NCBI RefSeq assembly: GCF_030813915.1
Contig: NZ_JAUSUJ010000002.1
Coordinates: forward strand, 341,634 to 405,633
DNA from: Rhodoplanes tepidamans
GTDB lineage: Bacteria; Pseudomonadota; Alphaproteobacteria; Rhizobiales; Xanthobacteraceae
Direction of reading: 5' to 3'
DNA: 64,000 nt
This document shows positions 39,467 through 48,964 of this stretch, piece by piece; position 1 is the first letter of the stretch, and each line of letters starts with the position of its first letter. The position numbers and the translations under genes were made by a program. The notes below the pieces were generated by a model. That model was not told the DNA's origin. It searched no databases and saw nothing but the letters and a program-made list of their open reading frames with translations.

Positions 39467-40168
39467 ATGTCGACCCAGCCGCTCATGCCGAAGGCCACCG
39501 CCGTCTGGTTGGTCGAGAATACGGCCCTCTCGTTCGATCAGATCGCCGATTTCTGCAAGCTGCACCCGCTGGAGGTGAAGGCGATCGCCGACGGCGACGC
39601 CGCCCAGGGCATCAAGGGGCTCGATCCGATCGTCACCGGCCAGCTCAGCCGCGAGGAGATCGCGCGCGCCGAGAAGGATACCAGCATCCGGCTGCGCCTC
39701 GCCGAATCGCGGGTGCGGGTGCCCGAGGCCAAGCGCAAGCGCGGCCCCCGCTACACCCCGGTGTCGCGCCGCCAGGATCGCCCGAACGCCATCCTCTGGC
39801 TGGTGCGCAACCACCCGGAGCTCAAGGACAGCGCCGTGATGCGGCTGGTCGGCACCACCAAGGCGACCATCAAGGCGATCCGCGAGCGGACCCACTGGAA
39901 CTCGGCCAGCCTGACCCCGCTCGACCCGGTGACGCTCGGCCTGTGCTCGCAGATCGATCTCGACATGGAGGTCGCCCGCGCCGCCAAGGAGCGTCCGGCC
40001 GACGCCGAGCAGGGCGTCACCCTGCTGCCGGCCGAGGTCACCACCGGGCCGGGCGCCGAGGACGCCGACGAGGAGACCCGCACGTCTGGCGAGGAGCTCG
40101 ACGTCGAGGCGGTGTTCGCCAAGCTCAAGCAGATCGGCGGCAAGGCCGACGAGGACGACGAGGACTGA
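39467..40168 (+). CDS. trcR: DUF1013 protein TrcR, RNA polymerase-linked cell-cycle regulator
   Basis: The 233-residue protein begins [20 protein letters not shown] and has the DUF1013 segments [40 protein letters not shown] and [19 protein letters not shown], which look like two helix-turn-helix units. In Caulobacter the DUF1013 protein TrcR has been reported to track with RNA polymerase and to influence cell-cycle transcription and antibiotic tolerance. The C-terminus is acidic (ADEDDED). AGAGGAGC upstream supports ATG 39467. Its leader carries a promoter and a palindrome. Confidence 0.88.
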   Translation: MSTQPLMPKATAVWLVENTALSFDQIADFCKLHPLEVKAIADGDAAQGIKGLDPIVTGQLSREEIARAEKDTSIRLRLAESRVRVPEAKRKRGPRYTPVSRRQDRPNAILWLVRNHPELKDSAVMRLVGTTKATIKAIRERTHWNSASLTPLDPVTLGLCSQIDLDMEVARAAKERPADAEQGVTLLPAEVTTGPGAEDADEETRTSGEELDVEAVFAKLKQIGGKADEDDED

Positions 40169-40263
40169 GGACCGGCCGTCGCCGGCCGCGCGTCGAAGCC
40201 GGCATCACGGAAGGCCGGCCTCGTGCCGCGACGCCGCGGCGGTGCACGGGGAGGGCGGCCGGG

Positions 40264-41058
40264 TCAGCCGCCGTCCGGTGCCGCCGCCTGCTTGTCCTGG
40301 CGCATCTGATCCTGCCGCCCCTGCGTCAGGGCCCAGTGCACGGCCTGGGTGCGCGACGGCAGGCCGAGCCGCGCCAGGATTCCCGACACGTGGATCTTGA
40401 CCGTGTTGGGCGACAGCCCGAGCTGGCGGGCGATCTCCACATTGGTCAGGCCGTTGGTCATCAGCGACAGCACCTGCCACTGGCGCTTGCTGAGCGGCGG
40501 CTGGCGCTCGTCGCCGGAATCGGCGGCGGAGGGCCGCAGCAGGGCCGCGCGCAGCGGCACCCGCGGGCCGGCGACCGCCGCGCCGATGGCGGACTCGAGG
40601 CTCGCCGCCGCGCCGGACAGCTCCGCGGCGCCGGCCGCCGGCGCGCCGCCGGCCTTGCGCGCCTCGGCGAGCGCCGTCGCGATGGCGGTGATGTCGACGT
40701 GCAGCAGGGCCGCCCGGCTGCCGTCGGTGGCGCACGGAAAGCCCAGCAGCATGAACGAGGTGTTCTGCACCGGCGAGCGCCGCTGGTAGACGATCGAGAC
40801 CGCCTCGGTCTGGCCGGCCAGGAGCTGCGAGATGCCGGTGATCAGGCGCGGTGACAGCGGGTCCGCGAAGGCGCAGAATCGCAGATAGTTCTCGCCGACG
40901 CCGTAGTTGTTCGGCGGCCGGTCCTCGAACGGAAGCACCAGCCCGCCGGCGTCGACGAACGCCTTCCACTGGCTGTTGACCGACAGGATGAAGCCGAAGC
41001 GGTCGAGCAGAGCCGTGTAGACTCGGAGATCGCGGAACAAGGCGTCGGACGTGGTCAC
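40264..41058 (-). CDS. LuxR-type transcriptional regulator with PAS-like N-terminus
   Basis: The 264-residue product has an N-terminal PAS-like part containing VNSQWKAFVDAGG and NNYGVGENYLRFC (a pattern often seen in PAS sensors of unknown ligand). A low-complexity Ala/Gly linker follows, then a C-terminal LuxR HTH: LSKRQWQVLSLMTNGLTNVEIA, then LSPNTVKIHVSGIL. The start is taken as GTG 41058 because AGGGG lies seven bases before it; a GTG at 41154 would add 32 residues. No partner kinase or synthase is adjacent. Its target may be the divergent amine oxidase gene. Confidence 0.82.
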   Translation of the reverse strand: MTTSDALFRDLRVYTALLDRFGFILSVNSQWKAFVDAGGLVLPFEDRPPNNYGVGENYLRFCAFADPLSPRLITGISQLLAGQTEAVSIVYQRRSPVQNTSFMLLGFPCATDGSRAALLHVDITAIATALAEARKAGGAPAAGAAELSGAAASLESAIGAAVAGPRVPLRAALLRPSAADSGDERQPPLSKRQWQVLSLMTNGLTNVEIARQLGLSPNTVKIHVSGILARLGLPSRTQAVHWALTQGRQDQMRQDKQAAAPDGG

Positions 41059-41782
41059 TCGCAATCCCCTACTGCGGCCGGACTCGCGGCGGCCGCTGTA
41101 CGACCGGATGACGGGCCGCCGAACCGCGGCGGCGTTCGGGTTGTAGACGTCCACCTACGCGACGTGTTCGCGAATCGAGTAGCAGGCGAAGTGGATTAAT
41201 CATAAGACTATGTCTGAACGTAATGTGTATTAGCCCGATCATCGTGACGTATCCGATGCCACAAATCCTCTACTTATTTCCCATAACATTTTGAACGCGA
41301 GAGAATCGAATGCGATCTGCCTGTGTCTAGTTCTTTTGGGAATACACAATCGCAAACCGAGACTCGAATCAATCCCGCTCTGCCCGCAACCACAGCTGAT
41401 GCTATCCATCGTCTTCTCGAATTAATAAATAAATCGCCGCCGTTCTCTCGCAATCCTTGTCTGTGTCGTCGCAGAGTGATGTTTCGGGTCAGCGACACAG
41501 CGATGATCACGTGAAAGTGATAGGCGGTCCTTGAACGTGCGGCGCCGTTACAGCGACCCCGCGTGCCGCGTCGCCGCTACACGCAGAGGTCATGTCCGGC
41601 CGCGTCCGCGCGGCGGCGCGGGGCCGGGCTGCGGGCGATGCCGGGCTCGCCCGCCCGCCCGCCTGCCGTGCGGGGCGAACGCGCCGCACGGGGGACGCCC
41701 GGCCGGGACCGCTGGCAAGAGCGCCGGACCGAGAGAACGCCGCGCCGAAGGAACGCGAGACGGCAACACCGGGGACGAACGC
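41059..41782. other. Long gene-free region with an A/T-rich core
   Basis: This 724 bp region separates the LuxR gene from the amine oxidase gene. Its core (about 41160-41520) is clearly richer in A and T than the neighbouring DNA. It includes ATTAATAAATAAATCG and an inverted pair TGTGTCG (41461 area) and CGACACA. Short open frames on both strands have no ribosome site or family similarity that I can see. It may hold promoters for both flanking genes or be an old insertion; I cannot decide. Confidence 0.45.
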
Positions 41783-43102
41783 ATGACGGACATCGATGTG
41801 GTGGTGATCGGGGCCGGCGCCGCGGGGCTCACGGCGGCCACCGATCTCGCCGCGGCCGGCCTGACGGTGCGGATCCTGGAAGCCCGCGACCGGGTCGGCG
41901 GCCGCGCCCACACCCGTGTCGCCGCGACGCCCGCCGGCGCCCTGCCGCTCGATCTCGGCTGCGGCTGGCTGCATTCGGCGCCCGAGAACGAGTGGACGGC
42001 GCTGGCCGTCGCCCGCGGCCTCGCCCTCGACCGGGGCGCCGCGCCGTGGCAGCGGCCGGCCCACGAGGCGACCTTCCCGGCCGCCGACCAGGCGGCCTTC
42101 GCGGCCGTCATGGACGCCTTCTGGGGGCGGGTCGAGGCGGCCGGCGCGGCCGGCGGGCCGGACCGGCCGGCCGCCGATCTGCTGGAGCCGGACGGGCCCT
42201 GGGCCCCGCTGATCGACGCGGTCAGCACCTGGGCGAACGGCGTGCCGCTCGCCGCGCTCTCGGTCCGGGACTACGGCCGCTTCCGCGACACCGGCGACGA
42301 CTGGCGGGTGCCGACGGGCTACGGCGCCCTGGTGGCGGCCCAGGCGAACGGGCTCGACATCGTCACCGGCTGCCCGGTGCACGCGATCGACCGCTCGGGC
42401 GTCGGGCTGCGCATCGAGACGGCGCGCGGCGCCGTGACGGCGCGGGCCGCGGTGGTCACGGTGCCGCCGCCCGTGCTGGTCGCCGGCACGCTGCGCATCC
42501 GGCCGCAGCTGGCCGACACGCTCGCGGCGGCCGCCAGCCTGCCGCTCGGCCTCGCCGACAAGCTGTTCCTGCATGTCGACCGGCCCGAGGACCTGCCGGC
42601 CGAGACGCGGCTGATCGGCACGCCGCACCGGCGCGACACCGGCAACTACCATCTGCGGCCGTTCGGCCGGCCGCTGATCGAGGGCTATTTCGGCGGCCCG
42701 CTCGCCCGCGCCCTGGAGACGGACGGTCCGCCGGCCTTCCTGGCCTTCGCGCGCGACGAGCTCGCGGCGGCGTTCGGGTCGGCGATCCGCGACCGCGTGC
42801 ATCTGGTCGCCGCCACCGGCTGGGGCGGCGACCCGTGGGCGCTCGGCTCCTACTCGGCTGCCGCGGTCGGCGGGGCCGAGGCGCGGGCGGCGCTCGCGGC
42901 CCCGGCCGATCCGCGCCTCGTGTTCGCCGGCGAGGCCTGCTCGCGGCACGACTTCTCGACCGCGCACGGGGCGCTGCGCAGCGGCACCGCGGCGGCGGCG
43001 GCGGTGATTGCGGCGCTCGCCCCGGACCGGGCCGGCGCTCCGGACAGCGGCGGCGCTCCGGACCGGGCCGGCGCCCCGTCGGAACCGTGCACGCCGCATT
43101 AG
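41783..43102 (+). CDS. FAD-dependent amine oxidase
   Basis: The 439-residue protein starts with the dinucleotide-binding motif VVVIGAGAAGLTAATDLAAAG, then EARDRVGGRAHT and LDLGCGWLHS, as in flavin monoamine/polyamine oxidases. The C-terminal FAD motif LVFAGEACSRHDFSTAHGAL is present. It should oxidise a primary or secondary amine, but the substrate is unknown. The ATG at 41783 follows GGGGACGAACGC. The last residues repeat PDRAGA-PDSGGA-PDRAGA through an 18 bp tandem repeat. A possible regulator is the divergent LuxR gene. Confidence 0.87.
   Translation: MTDIDVVVIGAGAAGLTAATDLAAAGLTVRILEARDRVGGRAHTRVAATPAGALPLDLGCGWLHSAPENEWTALAVARGLALDRGAAPWQRPAHEATFPAADQAAFAAVMDAFWGRVEAAGAAGGPDRPAADLLEPDGPWAPLIDAVSTWANGVPLAALSVRDYGRFRDTGDDWRVPTGYGALVAAQANGLDIVTGCPVHAIDRSGVGLRIETARGAVTARAAVVTVPPPVLVAGTLRIRPQLADTLAAAASLPLGLADKLFLHVDRPEDLPAETRLIGTPHRRDTGNYHLRPFGRPLIEGYFGGPLARALETDGPPAFLAFARDELAAAFGSAIRDRVHLVAATGWGGDPWALGSYSAAAVGGAEARAALAAPADPRLVFAGEACSRHDFSTAHGALRSGTAAAAAVIAALAPDRAGAPDSGGAPDRAGAPSEPCTPH
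43022..43075 (+). repeat. In-frame tandem repeat, 18 bp x 3, at the end of the amine oxidase gene
   Basis: Three units of the CCGGACCGGGCCGGCGCT type encode six-residue repeats in the C-terminal tail. Units one and three are nearly identical and the middle one differs at four positions. Confidence 0.85.
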
Positions 43103-43158
43103 CGGTCGTCCCGCCCAGTTGGTAGCGTGGTTCGAATCACCCAGCGACGAGCCCCGCG

Positions 43159-43689
43159 ATGACGGACCACGACGCGCCTCGATCCCGTCCGCCGTCGCGG
43201 TCCGGGGACACGCCGGCCCGGCTGCGCCGGGCGGGCGAGCGCGGCCTGCGCCGCGTCATGCACGTGTGGTGGCGGATGAGCCGCGGCCTCACCCTCGGGG
43301 TGCGGGCCCTGGTGATCGACCGCGAGGACCGCGTCCTCCTGGTCAGGCACTCCTACGTCTCCGGCTGGTACCTGCCGGGCGGCGGCGTCGAGGTCGGCGA
43401 GACCCTGCAGGAGGCGCTGGTGCGCGAGCTCTCCGAGGAGGGCAATGTCCGGCTCACCGGCGCCGTCGCCCTGTTCGGCGTCTATCTCAACGCCCATGTC
43501 TCGCGGCGCGACCATGTCGCGCTCTACGTGGTGCGGGCGTTCGAGCAGCCGGCGCCGCCGGCGCCCAATCACGAGATCGTCGCCACCGGCTTCTTCCCGG
43601 TCGACGCGCTGCCCGACGGCACCACCCGCGGCACCCGCGCCCGCATCGCCGAGGTGCTGCACGGCGCCGCGGTGTCGGAGCGCTGGTGA
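43159..43689 (+). CDS. NUDIX hydrolase
   Basis: The 176-residue product contains a full Nudix box, GGVEVGETLQEALVRELSEE followed by GNV (Gx5Ex7REUxEExGU), preceded by GWYLPGG. The N-terminal 45 residues are basic and may bind nucleic acid or membrane. The substrate, a nucleoside diphosphate linked to some group X, cannot be read from the sequence. It starts 56 bases after the amine oxidase gene and may be co-transcribed with it. Confidence 0.88.
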   Translation: MTDHDAPRSRPPSRSGDTPARLRRAGERGLRRVMHVWWRMSRGLTLGVRALVIDREDRVLLVRHSYVSGWYLPGGGVEVGETLQEALVRELSEEGNVRLTGAVALFGVYLNAHVSRRDHVALYVVRAFEQPAPPAPNHEIVATGFFPVDALPDGTTRGTRARIAEVLHGAAVSERW

Positions 43690-43752
43690 GGCGCGCGGCG
43701 GCTCCGACCGTGCCGCCGGCGCGTCTCCGGACCGATGGCCCGCAGGCCGGGG

Positions 43753-44739
43753 TCAGCCGCCGCCGAAGCGGCTGCGGTCGTGCGGGGCGCCGAAGTCCAG
43801 CTCCGGGCCGATCGGCACGATGCCGCTCGGATTGATGGTGCCGTGGCTGCCGTAGTAGTGGCGCTTGATGTGGTCGAGATCGACGGTCGCGGCGACGCCC
43901 GGCACCTGGAACAGGTCGCGCACGTAGTTCGACAGGTTCGGATAGTCGACGATGCGGCGCAGGTTGCACTTGAAGTGGCCGTAATAGACCGCGTCGAACC
44001 GGACCAGCGTGGTGAACAGCCGCCAGTCCGCCTCGGTGAGCCGCGCGCCCACGAGATAACGCCGCGACGCCAGCCGCGCCTCCAGCTCGTCGAGCGCCGC
44101 GAACAGCGCTCGGAACGCCTCCTCGTAGGCGGCCTGCGTGGTGGCGAAGCCGGCCCGGTACACGCCGTTGTTGATGTTGGCGTAGACGAAGGCGTTCACC
44201 CGGTCGATCGGCTCGCGCAGATCCGCGGGGCTGTAGTCGGTCGCGACGTCCGTGAAGGCGTCGAAGGCGCCGTTGAGCATGCGCAGGATGTCGGCCGACT
44301 CGTTGCTGACGATGGTCTTGCGCACCGTGTCCCACAGCACCGGCACGGTGACGCGGCCGGAATAGTGCGGATCGGCCGCCACGTAGATCTCGGCGAGCGT
44401 GGCGGCGCCGTTGGCCGGATCGCCGGTCGAGCCCTGCGCGGTGTCGAAGGTCCAGCCGAAGCGGCCCATCAGGGGCGACACGACCGACACCGGCACGACC
44501 GCCTCGAGCCCCTTCAGGGCCCGCAGGATCAGGGTGCGGTGCGCCCACGGGCAGGCGAGCGACACGTACAGCCGGTAGCGGCCCGGCGCGGCCGGGAAGC
44601 CGCCGGCGCCGGTCGGTCCGGCCGTCCCGTCCGCCGTGACCCAGTTGCGGTACTGCGACTCGCTGCGCACGAACCGTCCGCCGGTCGCGCCGGTGTCGTA
44701 CCACTGATCGTGCCAGACGCCGTCGACGAGCAGACCCAT
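43753..44739 (-). CDS. Glutathionyl-hydroquinone reductase (Xi-class GST)
   Basis: The 328-residue protein matches the Xi class (YqjG/PcpF-like). It has GRYRLYVSLACPWAHRTLI with the catalytic CPWA motif, FGWTFDTA, VPVLWDTVRKTIVSNESADI, VYKAGFAT-like VYRAGFATTQAAYE, and DAVYYGHFKCN near the C-terminus. These enzymes remove glutathione from glutathionyl-hydroquinones, often from breakdown of quinones or aromatic compounds. The ATG at 44739 has GGAGAAACGC upstream. It is convergent with the NUDIX gene. Confidence 0.9.
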   Translation of the reverse strand: MGLLVDGVWHDQWYDTGATGGRFVRSESQYRNWVTADGTAGPTGAGGFPAAPGRYRLYVSLACPWAHRTLILRALKGLEAVVPVSVVSPLMGRFGWTFDTAQGSTGDPANGAATLAEIYVAADPHYSGRVTVPVLWDTVRKTIVSNESADILRMLNGAFDAFTDVATDYSPADLREPIDRVNAFVYANINNGVYRAGFATTQAAYEEAFRALFAALDELEARLASRRYLVGARLTEADWRLFTTLVRFDAVYYGHFKCNLRRIVDYPNLSNYVRDLFQVPGVAATVDLDHIKRHYYGSHGTINPSGIVPIGPELDFGAPHDRSRFGGG

Positions 44740-44852
44740 GCGTTTCTCCGCTTCCGCCTCTCCGGCCGTCGCCGCTTCTCCGGCCGGTCGATCACTGCTA
44801 TCTAGGCGCGGCGGCCGCTGCCGGACATCCCCTCCGGCGAACGACCTCGACC

Positions 44853-44890
44853 GGCGGCGCACCTCCACGCTGGCGGCGCACCTGCACGCT
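44853..44890. repeat. Tandem repeat, 19 bp x 2, between GST and GNAT
   Basis: GGCGGCGCACCTCCACGCT is followed directly by GGCGGCGCACCTGCACGCT (one difference), and then by a part-copy GCGACGTGCC. It sits in the divergent region between the GST and acetyltransferase genes. I see no other feature in the rest of this region. Confidence 0.85.
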
Positions 44891-45015
44891 GCGACGTGCC
44901 CGCGATGTCGGCTCGTGCGGCGCAGCGGCGTGCGGCATCGCCGTCCGACGACACGGCGCCACCGTCGTCATCCCGGGCTCTTCGGGGCCGTTCGTCCGAG
45001 CACGTTTACAGCGTC

Positions 45016-45522
45016 ATGACGGATCTGTCGCTCACCATCCTCCCCGAGACGCCGGCCGACGCCGCCGCGATCGAGCGTCTGCACGAGCGCACCTTCGGGC
45101 CGGGCCGCTATGCGCGTACGGCGTACCGGATCCGCGAGAAGGCGGAGCTGGACAGCGGCCTGTCCTTCCTGGCGCGCATCGGCACGCTGCTGGTCGGCTC
45201 GGTGCGGCTGACCGCGATCCGCATCGGCGACACCCCGGCGCTGCTGCTCGGCCCGCTCACCGTCGAGCCGCCGTTCCGCGACCGCGGGATCGGCCTCAGG
45301 CTGATCGAGCGCTCGCTCGCCGAGGCCCGCGCCCGCGGCCACCGGCTGGTCGTGCTGGTCGGCGACGAGCCCTACTACGCGCGGGCCGGCTTCGAGCGCG
45401 TGCCGCGCGGCCGCGCCGTGATGCCGGGCCCGGTCGATCCCGCCCGCCTGCTGGTCGCCGAGCTCGAGCCCGGCGCCTTCGACGGCGTCTCCGGCGTCAT
45501 CCGGCCCGACCAGGACGCCTGA
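45016..45522 (+). CDS. GNAT N-acetyltransferase, YhbS-like
   Basis: The 168-residue protein has the YhbS-type pattern: AAIERLHERTFGPGRYARTAYRIRE, LLLGPLTVEPPFRDRGIG with the acetyl-CoA-binding R/Q-x-x-G-x-G/A-like RDRGIGLRLI, and LVGDEPYYARAGFERV. The substrate is unknown. The start is ATG 45016. It is followed 114 bases later by the Bug-type binding protein on the same strand. Confidence 0.85.
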   Translation: MTDLSLTILPETPADAAAIERLHERTFGPGRYARTAYRIREKAELDSGLSFLARIGTLLVGSVRLTAIRIGDTPALLLGPLTVEPPFRDRGIGLRLIERSLAEARARGHRLVVLVGDEPYYARAGFERVPRGRAVMPGPVDPARLLVAELEPGAFDGVSGVIRPDQDA

Positions 45523-45635
45523 TCCGCCGCACCTTTTCCGCCCCCGCCCGTTCCCGCCCCGGCCCCTGCCGCGACCCGCCGCTCCCGCCACCCCTGCCGA
45601 CCGACACCCCAACGCCCCCGCAACGAGGAGAAGAC

Positions 45636-46619
45636 ATGCTCAACCCGATGCGCCCGCTCGCGACCGCGGCGACGACGCTCGCCGCCGCGCTGGCCATGAC
45701 GATCGCCGCCGCCGCGCAGACGCCGGCCTACCCGACCCAGCCGGTCCGCTTCCTGATCGCCTTCGCGCCGGCCGGCCCGGCCGACATCATCGGCCGCATC
45801 GTCGGGCTGAAGCTGCAGCAGCTGTGGGGCCAGTCGGTCGTCATCGAGAACCGCGGCGGCGCCGGCGGCAACATCGCGGCCGTGCAGGTCGCACGTGGCC
45901 AGGCCGACGGCTACACGGTGCTGGTGACGACGAGCGCCTTCGCGGTCAATCCGAGCCTCTACAAGAATCCGGGCTATGCCAGCGAGACCGACTTCAAGGT
46001 CGCCGGGCTCGCCGCCACCACGCCGAACCTGCTGGTCGCGGCGCCCGATCTCGGCGTCAAGACGCTCAAGGACGCGATCGCGCTGTCGAAGACCAAGAGC
46101 CTCGCCTTCGGCTCCGCCGGCACCGGCACGACGCCGCATCTCTCGGGCGAGCGCATCTTCCGCTTCCTCGCCAAGGTCGACATCCCGCACGCGCCGTTCA
46201 CGGGCGCCGGCCCGGCCCTCAACGCCGTGATGGGCGGTCACGTCGCGCTCGCCAGCGTGGCGATGCCGGCGGCGACCGAGCTGGTCAAGTCCGGCAAGGT
46301 GGTGCCGCTGGCGGTGACCAGCGCCAAGCGGGTCGAGTCGCTGCCCGACGTGCCGACCGTCGCCGAGGCCGGGCTCGAGGAGGTCGACGACGCCACCTGG
46401 GTGGCGCTGTTCGTCCCCGCCAAGACGCCGCAGGCCGTGATCGACAAGCTCAACGCCGACCTGAACACGGTGCTGAAGGACCCCGAGGTGAAGCAGCAGT
46501 TCGCCCGCATCGGCTTCTCGGCGCTCGGCGGCTCGCAGGCGGAGGCGGAGCGCTTCGTCAAGGCCGAGATCGCCAAGTGGGGCGACGTCGTCACCCGCAT
46601 CGGCCTGAAGATCGACTGA
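45636..46619 (+). CDS. Bug-type tripartite tricarboxylate transporter solute-binding protein
   Basis: The 327-residue product has a signal peptide ending near AAAAQT. It then has the family features PTQPVRFLIAFAPAGPADIIGRI, VIENRGGAGGNIAAVQVARGQADGYT and GSAGTGTTPHLSGERIF, ending in DVPTVAEAG and NADLNTVLKDPEVK. It would capture a carboxylate or related small molecule in the periplasm. No TctA/TctB membrane genes are nearby, as is common for orphan Bug proteins. GAGGAGAAGAC precedes the ATG at 45636. Confidence 0.9.
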   Translation: MLNPMRPLATAATTLAAALAMTIAAAAQTPAYPTQPVRFLIAFAPAGPADIIGRIVGLKLQQLWGQSVVIENRGGAGGNIAAVQVARGQADGYTVLVTTSAFAVNPSLYKNPGYASETDFKVAGLAATTPNLLVAAPDLGVKTLKDAIALSKTKSLAFGSAGTGTTPHLSGERIFRFLAKVDIPHAPFTGAGPALNAVMGGHVALASVAMPAATELVKSGKVVPLAVTSAKRVESLPDVPTVAEAGLEEVDDATWVALFVPAKTPQAVIDKLNADLNTVLKDPEVKQQFARIGFSALGGSQAEAERFVKAEIAKWGDVVTRIGLKID

Positions 46620-46670
46620 TCCCGGCATCCGCCTGATCAGCTCGGCCTCGCGTCGCGACGAGCCGCCCTT

Positions 46671-46836
46671 TCCGTCTCCCCTCGCGGTCGCGCAATTGCG
46701 CGACAAGAGGGTGGATCGCCGCGAAGCGGCGAGACGGGTGAGGGGCGTGCCGCAAGCTCGGGCCGTGCGGAGGCCCCCCTCACCCGGATCTCGCGCATTC
46801 GCGCGAGATCCGACCTCTGCCCGCCGGGGAGAGGTG
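46671..46836. repeat. Intergenic palindromic repeat, CCCTCTCCC family (diverged)
   Basis: CGTCTCCCCTCGCGGTCGCGCAATTGCGCGAC opens the element, GACGGGTGAGGGGC and GCCCCCCTCACCCGG lie inside, and GGGGAGAGGTG closes it. An extra inner hairpin, ATCTCGCGCATTCGCGCGAGAT, is present. It fills most of the 317 bp gap between the Bug gene and the hybrid kinase gene. Confidence 0.75.
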
Positions 46837-46936
46837 AAACGAGGATGCCGCAGCCGCCGCGCTCCCCCGCGATCGTGTGCCCAGGCGAGCCCAAACGATA
46901 GGTGAAGACCGCGGTCGCTTCGATGGTACGTCGATG

Positions 46937-48964
46937 TCAGGGGCCCGCCACGTGGGCCCCTTTGCGCATCAGCCGCTCGATCGTCGCGGCGAGCTCGGCC
47001 TGCTGGAACGGCTTGGGCAGCAGCGGCAGGTCGGCCATGGCGTTGCCGGTGAGGCTCGCATAGCCGGTGGCGAGCAGGATCGGCAGCTCCGGGTGGCGGG
47101 CGCGGATCCGCTGCGCCAGCTCGGCGCCGTTCATGGCCGGCATCAGATAGTCGGTGATCACCAGGTCCGGTCCGCCGCCGTCCGTCAGCGTGCCCAGACA
47201 GTCGAGCGCCTGAGCGCCCGAGCCCGCCTCGATCACCCGGTGGCCGAGATCGCTCAGCATGCTGGCCGTGGTGGCGCGCACCAGCGGCTCGTCGTCGACC
47301 AGCAGCACCGTGACGGACCGGCCGCGCACCGGCGCGTGCGGAACCGGGTCGGCGACCTCGGCGCGCTCGCTCGCCACCGGCAGCCAGATCTCGGCCCGCG
47401 TGCCGGCGCCCGGCGTGCTGGCCAGCAGCAGGGCGCCGCCCGACTGGGCCGCGAGCCCGTGCACCATCGACAGGCCGAGGCCGGTGCCCTTGCCGATCCC
47501 CTTGGTCGAGTAGAACGGCTCGATGGCGCGGGCGAGCGTCGTCGCGTCCATGCCGGTGCCCGTGTCGGTGACGGTGACGCGGACGAAGTCGCCGTGGCGC
47601 AGCCCCGAGCGGTGACCCGCCCCGACCGTCTGGCCGTCGACCGCCACGGTCAGGGTGCCGCCGTCCGGCATGGCGTCGCGGGCGTTGACGGCGAGGTTGA
47701 GGATCGCCAGCTCGAGCTGGGTCGGGTCGACGCGGGCGGCCGGAAGGTTCGGCGTCGCCTCGACGGTGAGCGCGATCTGCGGCCCGAGCGAGCGCGCGAC
47801 GAAGTCGGCCATGCCCTCGACCAGGACGGCGACGTCGACGGGCCGCGGCTCCAGCACCTGGCGGCGGGCGAAGGCGAGCAGGCGCTGCACCAGCGTCTTG
47901 GCGCGCTCGGCGCCCTGCAGGGCGCTCGCGATCAGCCGCTGCGAGCGGTCGGCCTCGGGCAGGCGGCGGCGCAGCAGGTCGAGATTGCCGATGATCGGCG
48001 TGAGCAGATTGTTGAAGTCGTGGGCGAAGCCGCCGGTGAGATGGCCGATGGTCTCGAGCCGCTGCGCCTCGTGCAGCTTGGCCAGCATCGACTCGCGCTC
48101 GGCGATCGCCGCGACGACGCGCTGCTCCAGCGTCTCGTTGAGGCGCCACAGGGCGGCCTCCGCCTCGCGCTGCGCCGTCACGTCGGTGTTGGTGCCGAAC
48201 CAGCGCACGATGCGGCCGTGCGCGTCGCGGATCGGCCGCGCCCGCGACAGGAACCAGCGATACGCGCCGTCGCGGCCGCGCAGCGGAAACGTGTCCTCCC
48301 ACGTGTCGCCGCTCGACAGGCAGCGCCGGTACTCCTGCTCGACGCGGTCGAGATGGTCGGGATGATGCACGGCGCGCCAGCCCCAGCCCCGCATCGCCTC
48401 GATCGTGGTGCCGGTGTAGTCGAACCAGCGCTTGTTGTACCAGTAGATCGCCCCGGAGGCGTCGGCCATCCAGGCGAACTGGTCCATGTTGTCGGCGAGC
48501 GTGCGGAACTGCTCCTCGCTGTGGCGCAGCGCCGTCTCGGCGCGCCGCCGCTCGGTCCGCTCCGCCGTCTCGGCGAGGGCGCGGCGCACCACCAGGGGCA
48601 GCCGCTCGAGCCGGTGCTTGACGACGTAGTCGGTGGCGCCGTGGCGCATCGCCTCGACGGCGAGCTCCTCGCCGAACGCGCCCGACACGAAGATGAAGGG
48701 CAGGGCGGGCGCGGTCGCGCGGGCGATCGCCAGCGCCGCGACGCCGTCGAAGCCGGGCAGCTGATGGTCGGCCAGCACGATGTCGAAGCCGCCCCGGGCC
48801 AGCGCCGCGGCGAAGTGCTCGCGCGTCCACACCCGCTCGATCCGGAAGGGGAGGCCGCTCGCGGCGAGGAACTCGCGCACCAGCGCGGCGTCGTGGGGGT
48901 CGTCCTCGAGATGCAGGATGCTCACCTCGCGGACGAGCGCGGTGTGGTCGGTCTCGCGGCTCAC
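46937..48964 (-). CDS. Hybrid histidine kinase, REC-PAS-HisKA-HATPase-REC
   Basis: The 675-residue protein opens with a receiver domain (phosphoacceptor Asp66 in DIVLADHQLPGFDG). It continues with a PAS domain (about 150-270, including WYNKRWFDYTG), a HisKA domain with the His in GGFAHDFNNLLTP, an ATPase domain (NLAVNARDAM, then GKGTGLGLSMV), and a C-terminal receiver (LVDDEPLVR, ITDYLMPAMNG). No membrane helix is seen. It starts at GTG 48964, overlapping the response-regulator stop by four bases (GTGA), so it is co-translated. It probably receives phosphate or signal from the phytochrome pathway through its N-terminal receiver. Confidence 0.9.
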   Translation of the reverse strand: MSRETDHTALVREVSILHLEDDPHDAALVREFLAASGLPFRIERVWTREHFAAALARGGFDIVLADHQLPGFDGVAALAIARATAPALPFIFVSGAFGEELAVEAMRHGATDYVVKHRLERLPLVVRRALAETAERTERRRAETALRHSEEQFRTLADNMDQFAWMADASGAIYWYNKRWFDYTGTTIEAMRGWGWRAVHHPDHLDRVEQEYRRCLSSGDTWEDTFPLRGRDGAYRWFLSRARPIRDAHGRIVRWFGTNTDVTAQREAEAALWRLNETLEQRVVAAIAERESMLAKLHEAQRLETIGHLTGGFAHDFNNLLTPIIGNLDLLRRRLPEADRSQRLIASALQGAERAKTLVQRLLAFARRQVLEPRPVDVAVLVEGMADFVARSLGPQIALTVEATPNLPAARVDPTQLELAILNLAVNARDAMPDGGTLTVAVDGQTVGAGHRSGLRHGDFVRVTVTDTGTGMDATTLARAIEPFYSTKGIGKGTGLGLSMVHGLAAQSGGALLLASTPGAGTRAEIWLPVASERAEVADPVPHAPVRGRSVTVLLVDDEPLVRATTASMLSDLGHRVIEAGSGAQALDCLGTLTDGGGPDLVITDYLMPAMNGAELAQRIRARHPELPILLATGYASLTGNAMADLPLLPKPFQQAELAATIERLMRKGAHVAGP

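Noticed and set aside
41274..41510. Small genes in the A/T-rich gap before the amine oxidase
   Set aside because: Overlapping frames on both strands have no ribosome site, no membrane or domain pattern and no operon context.
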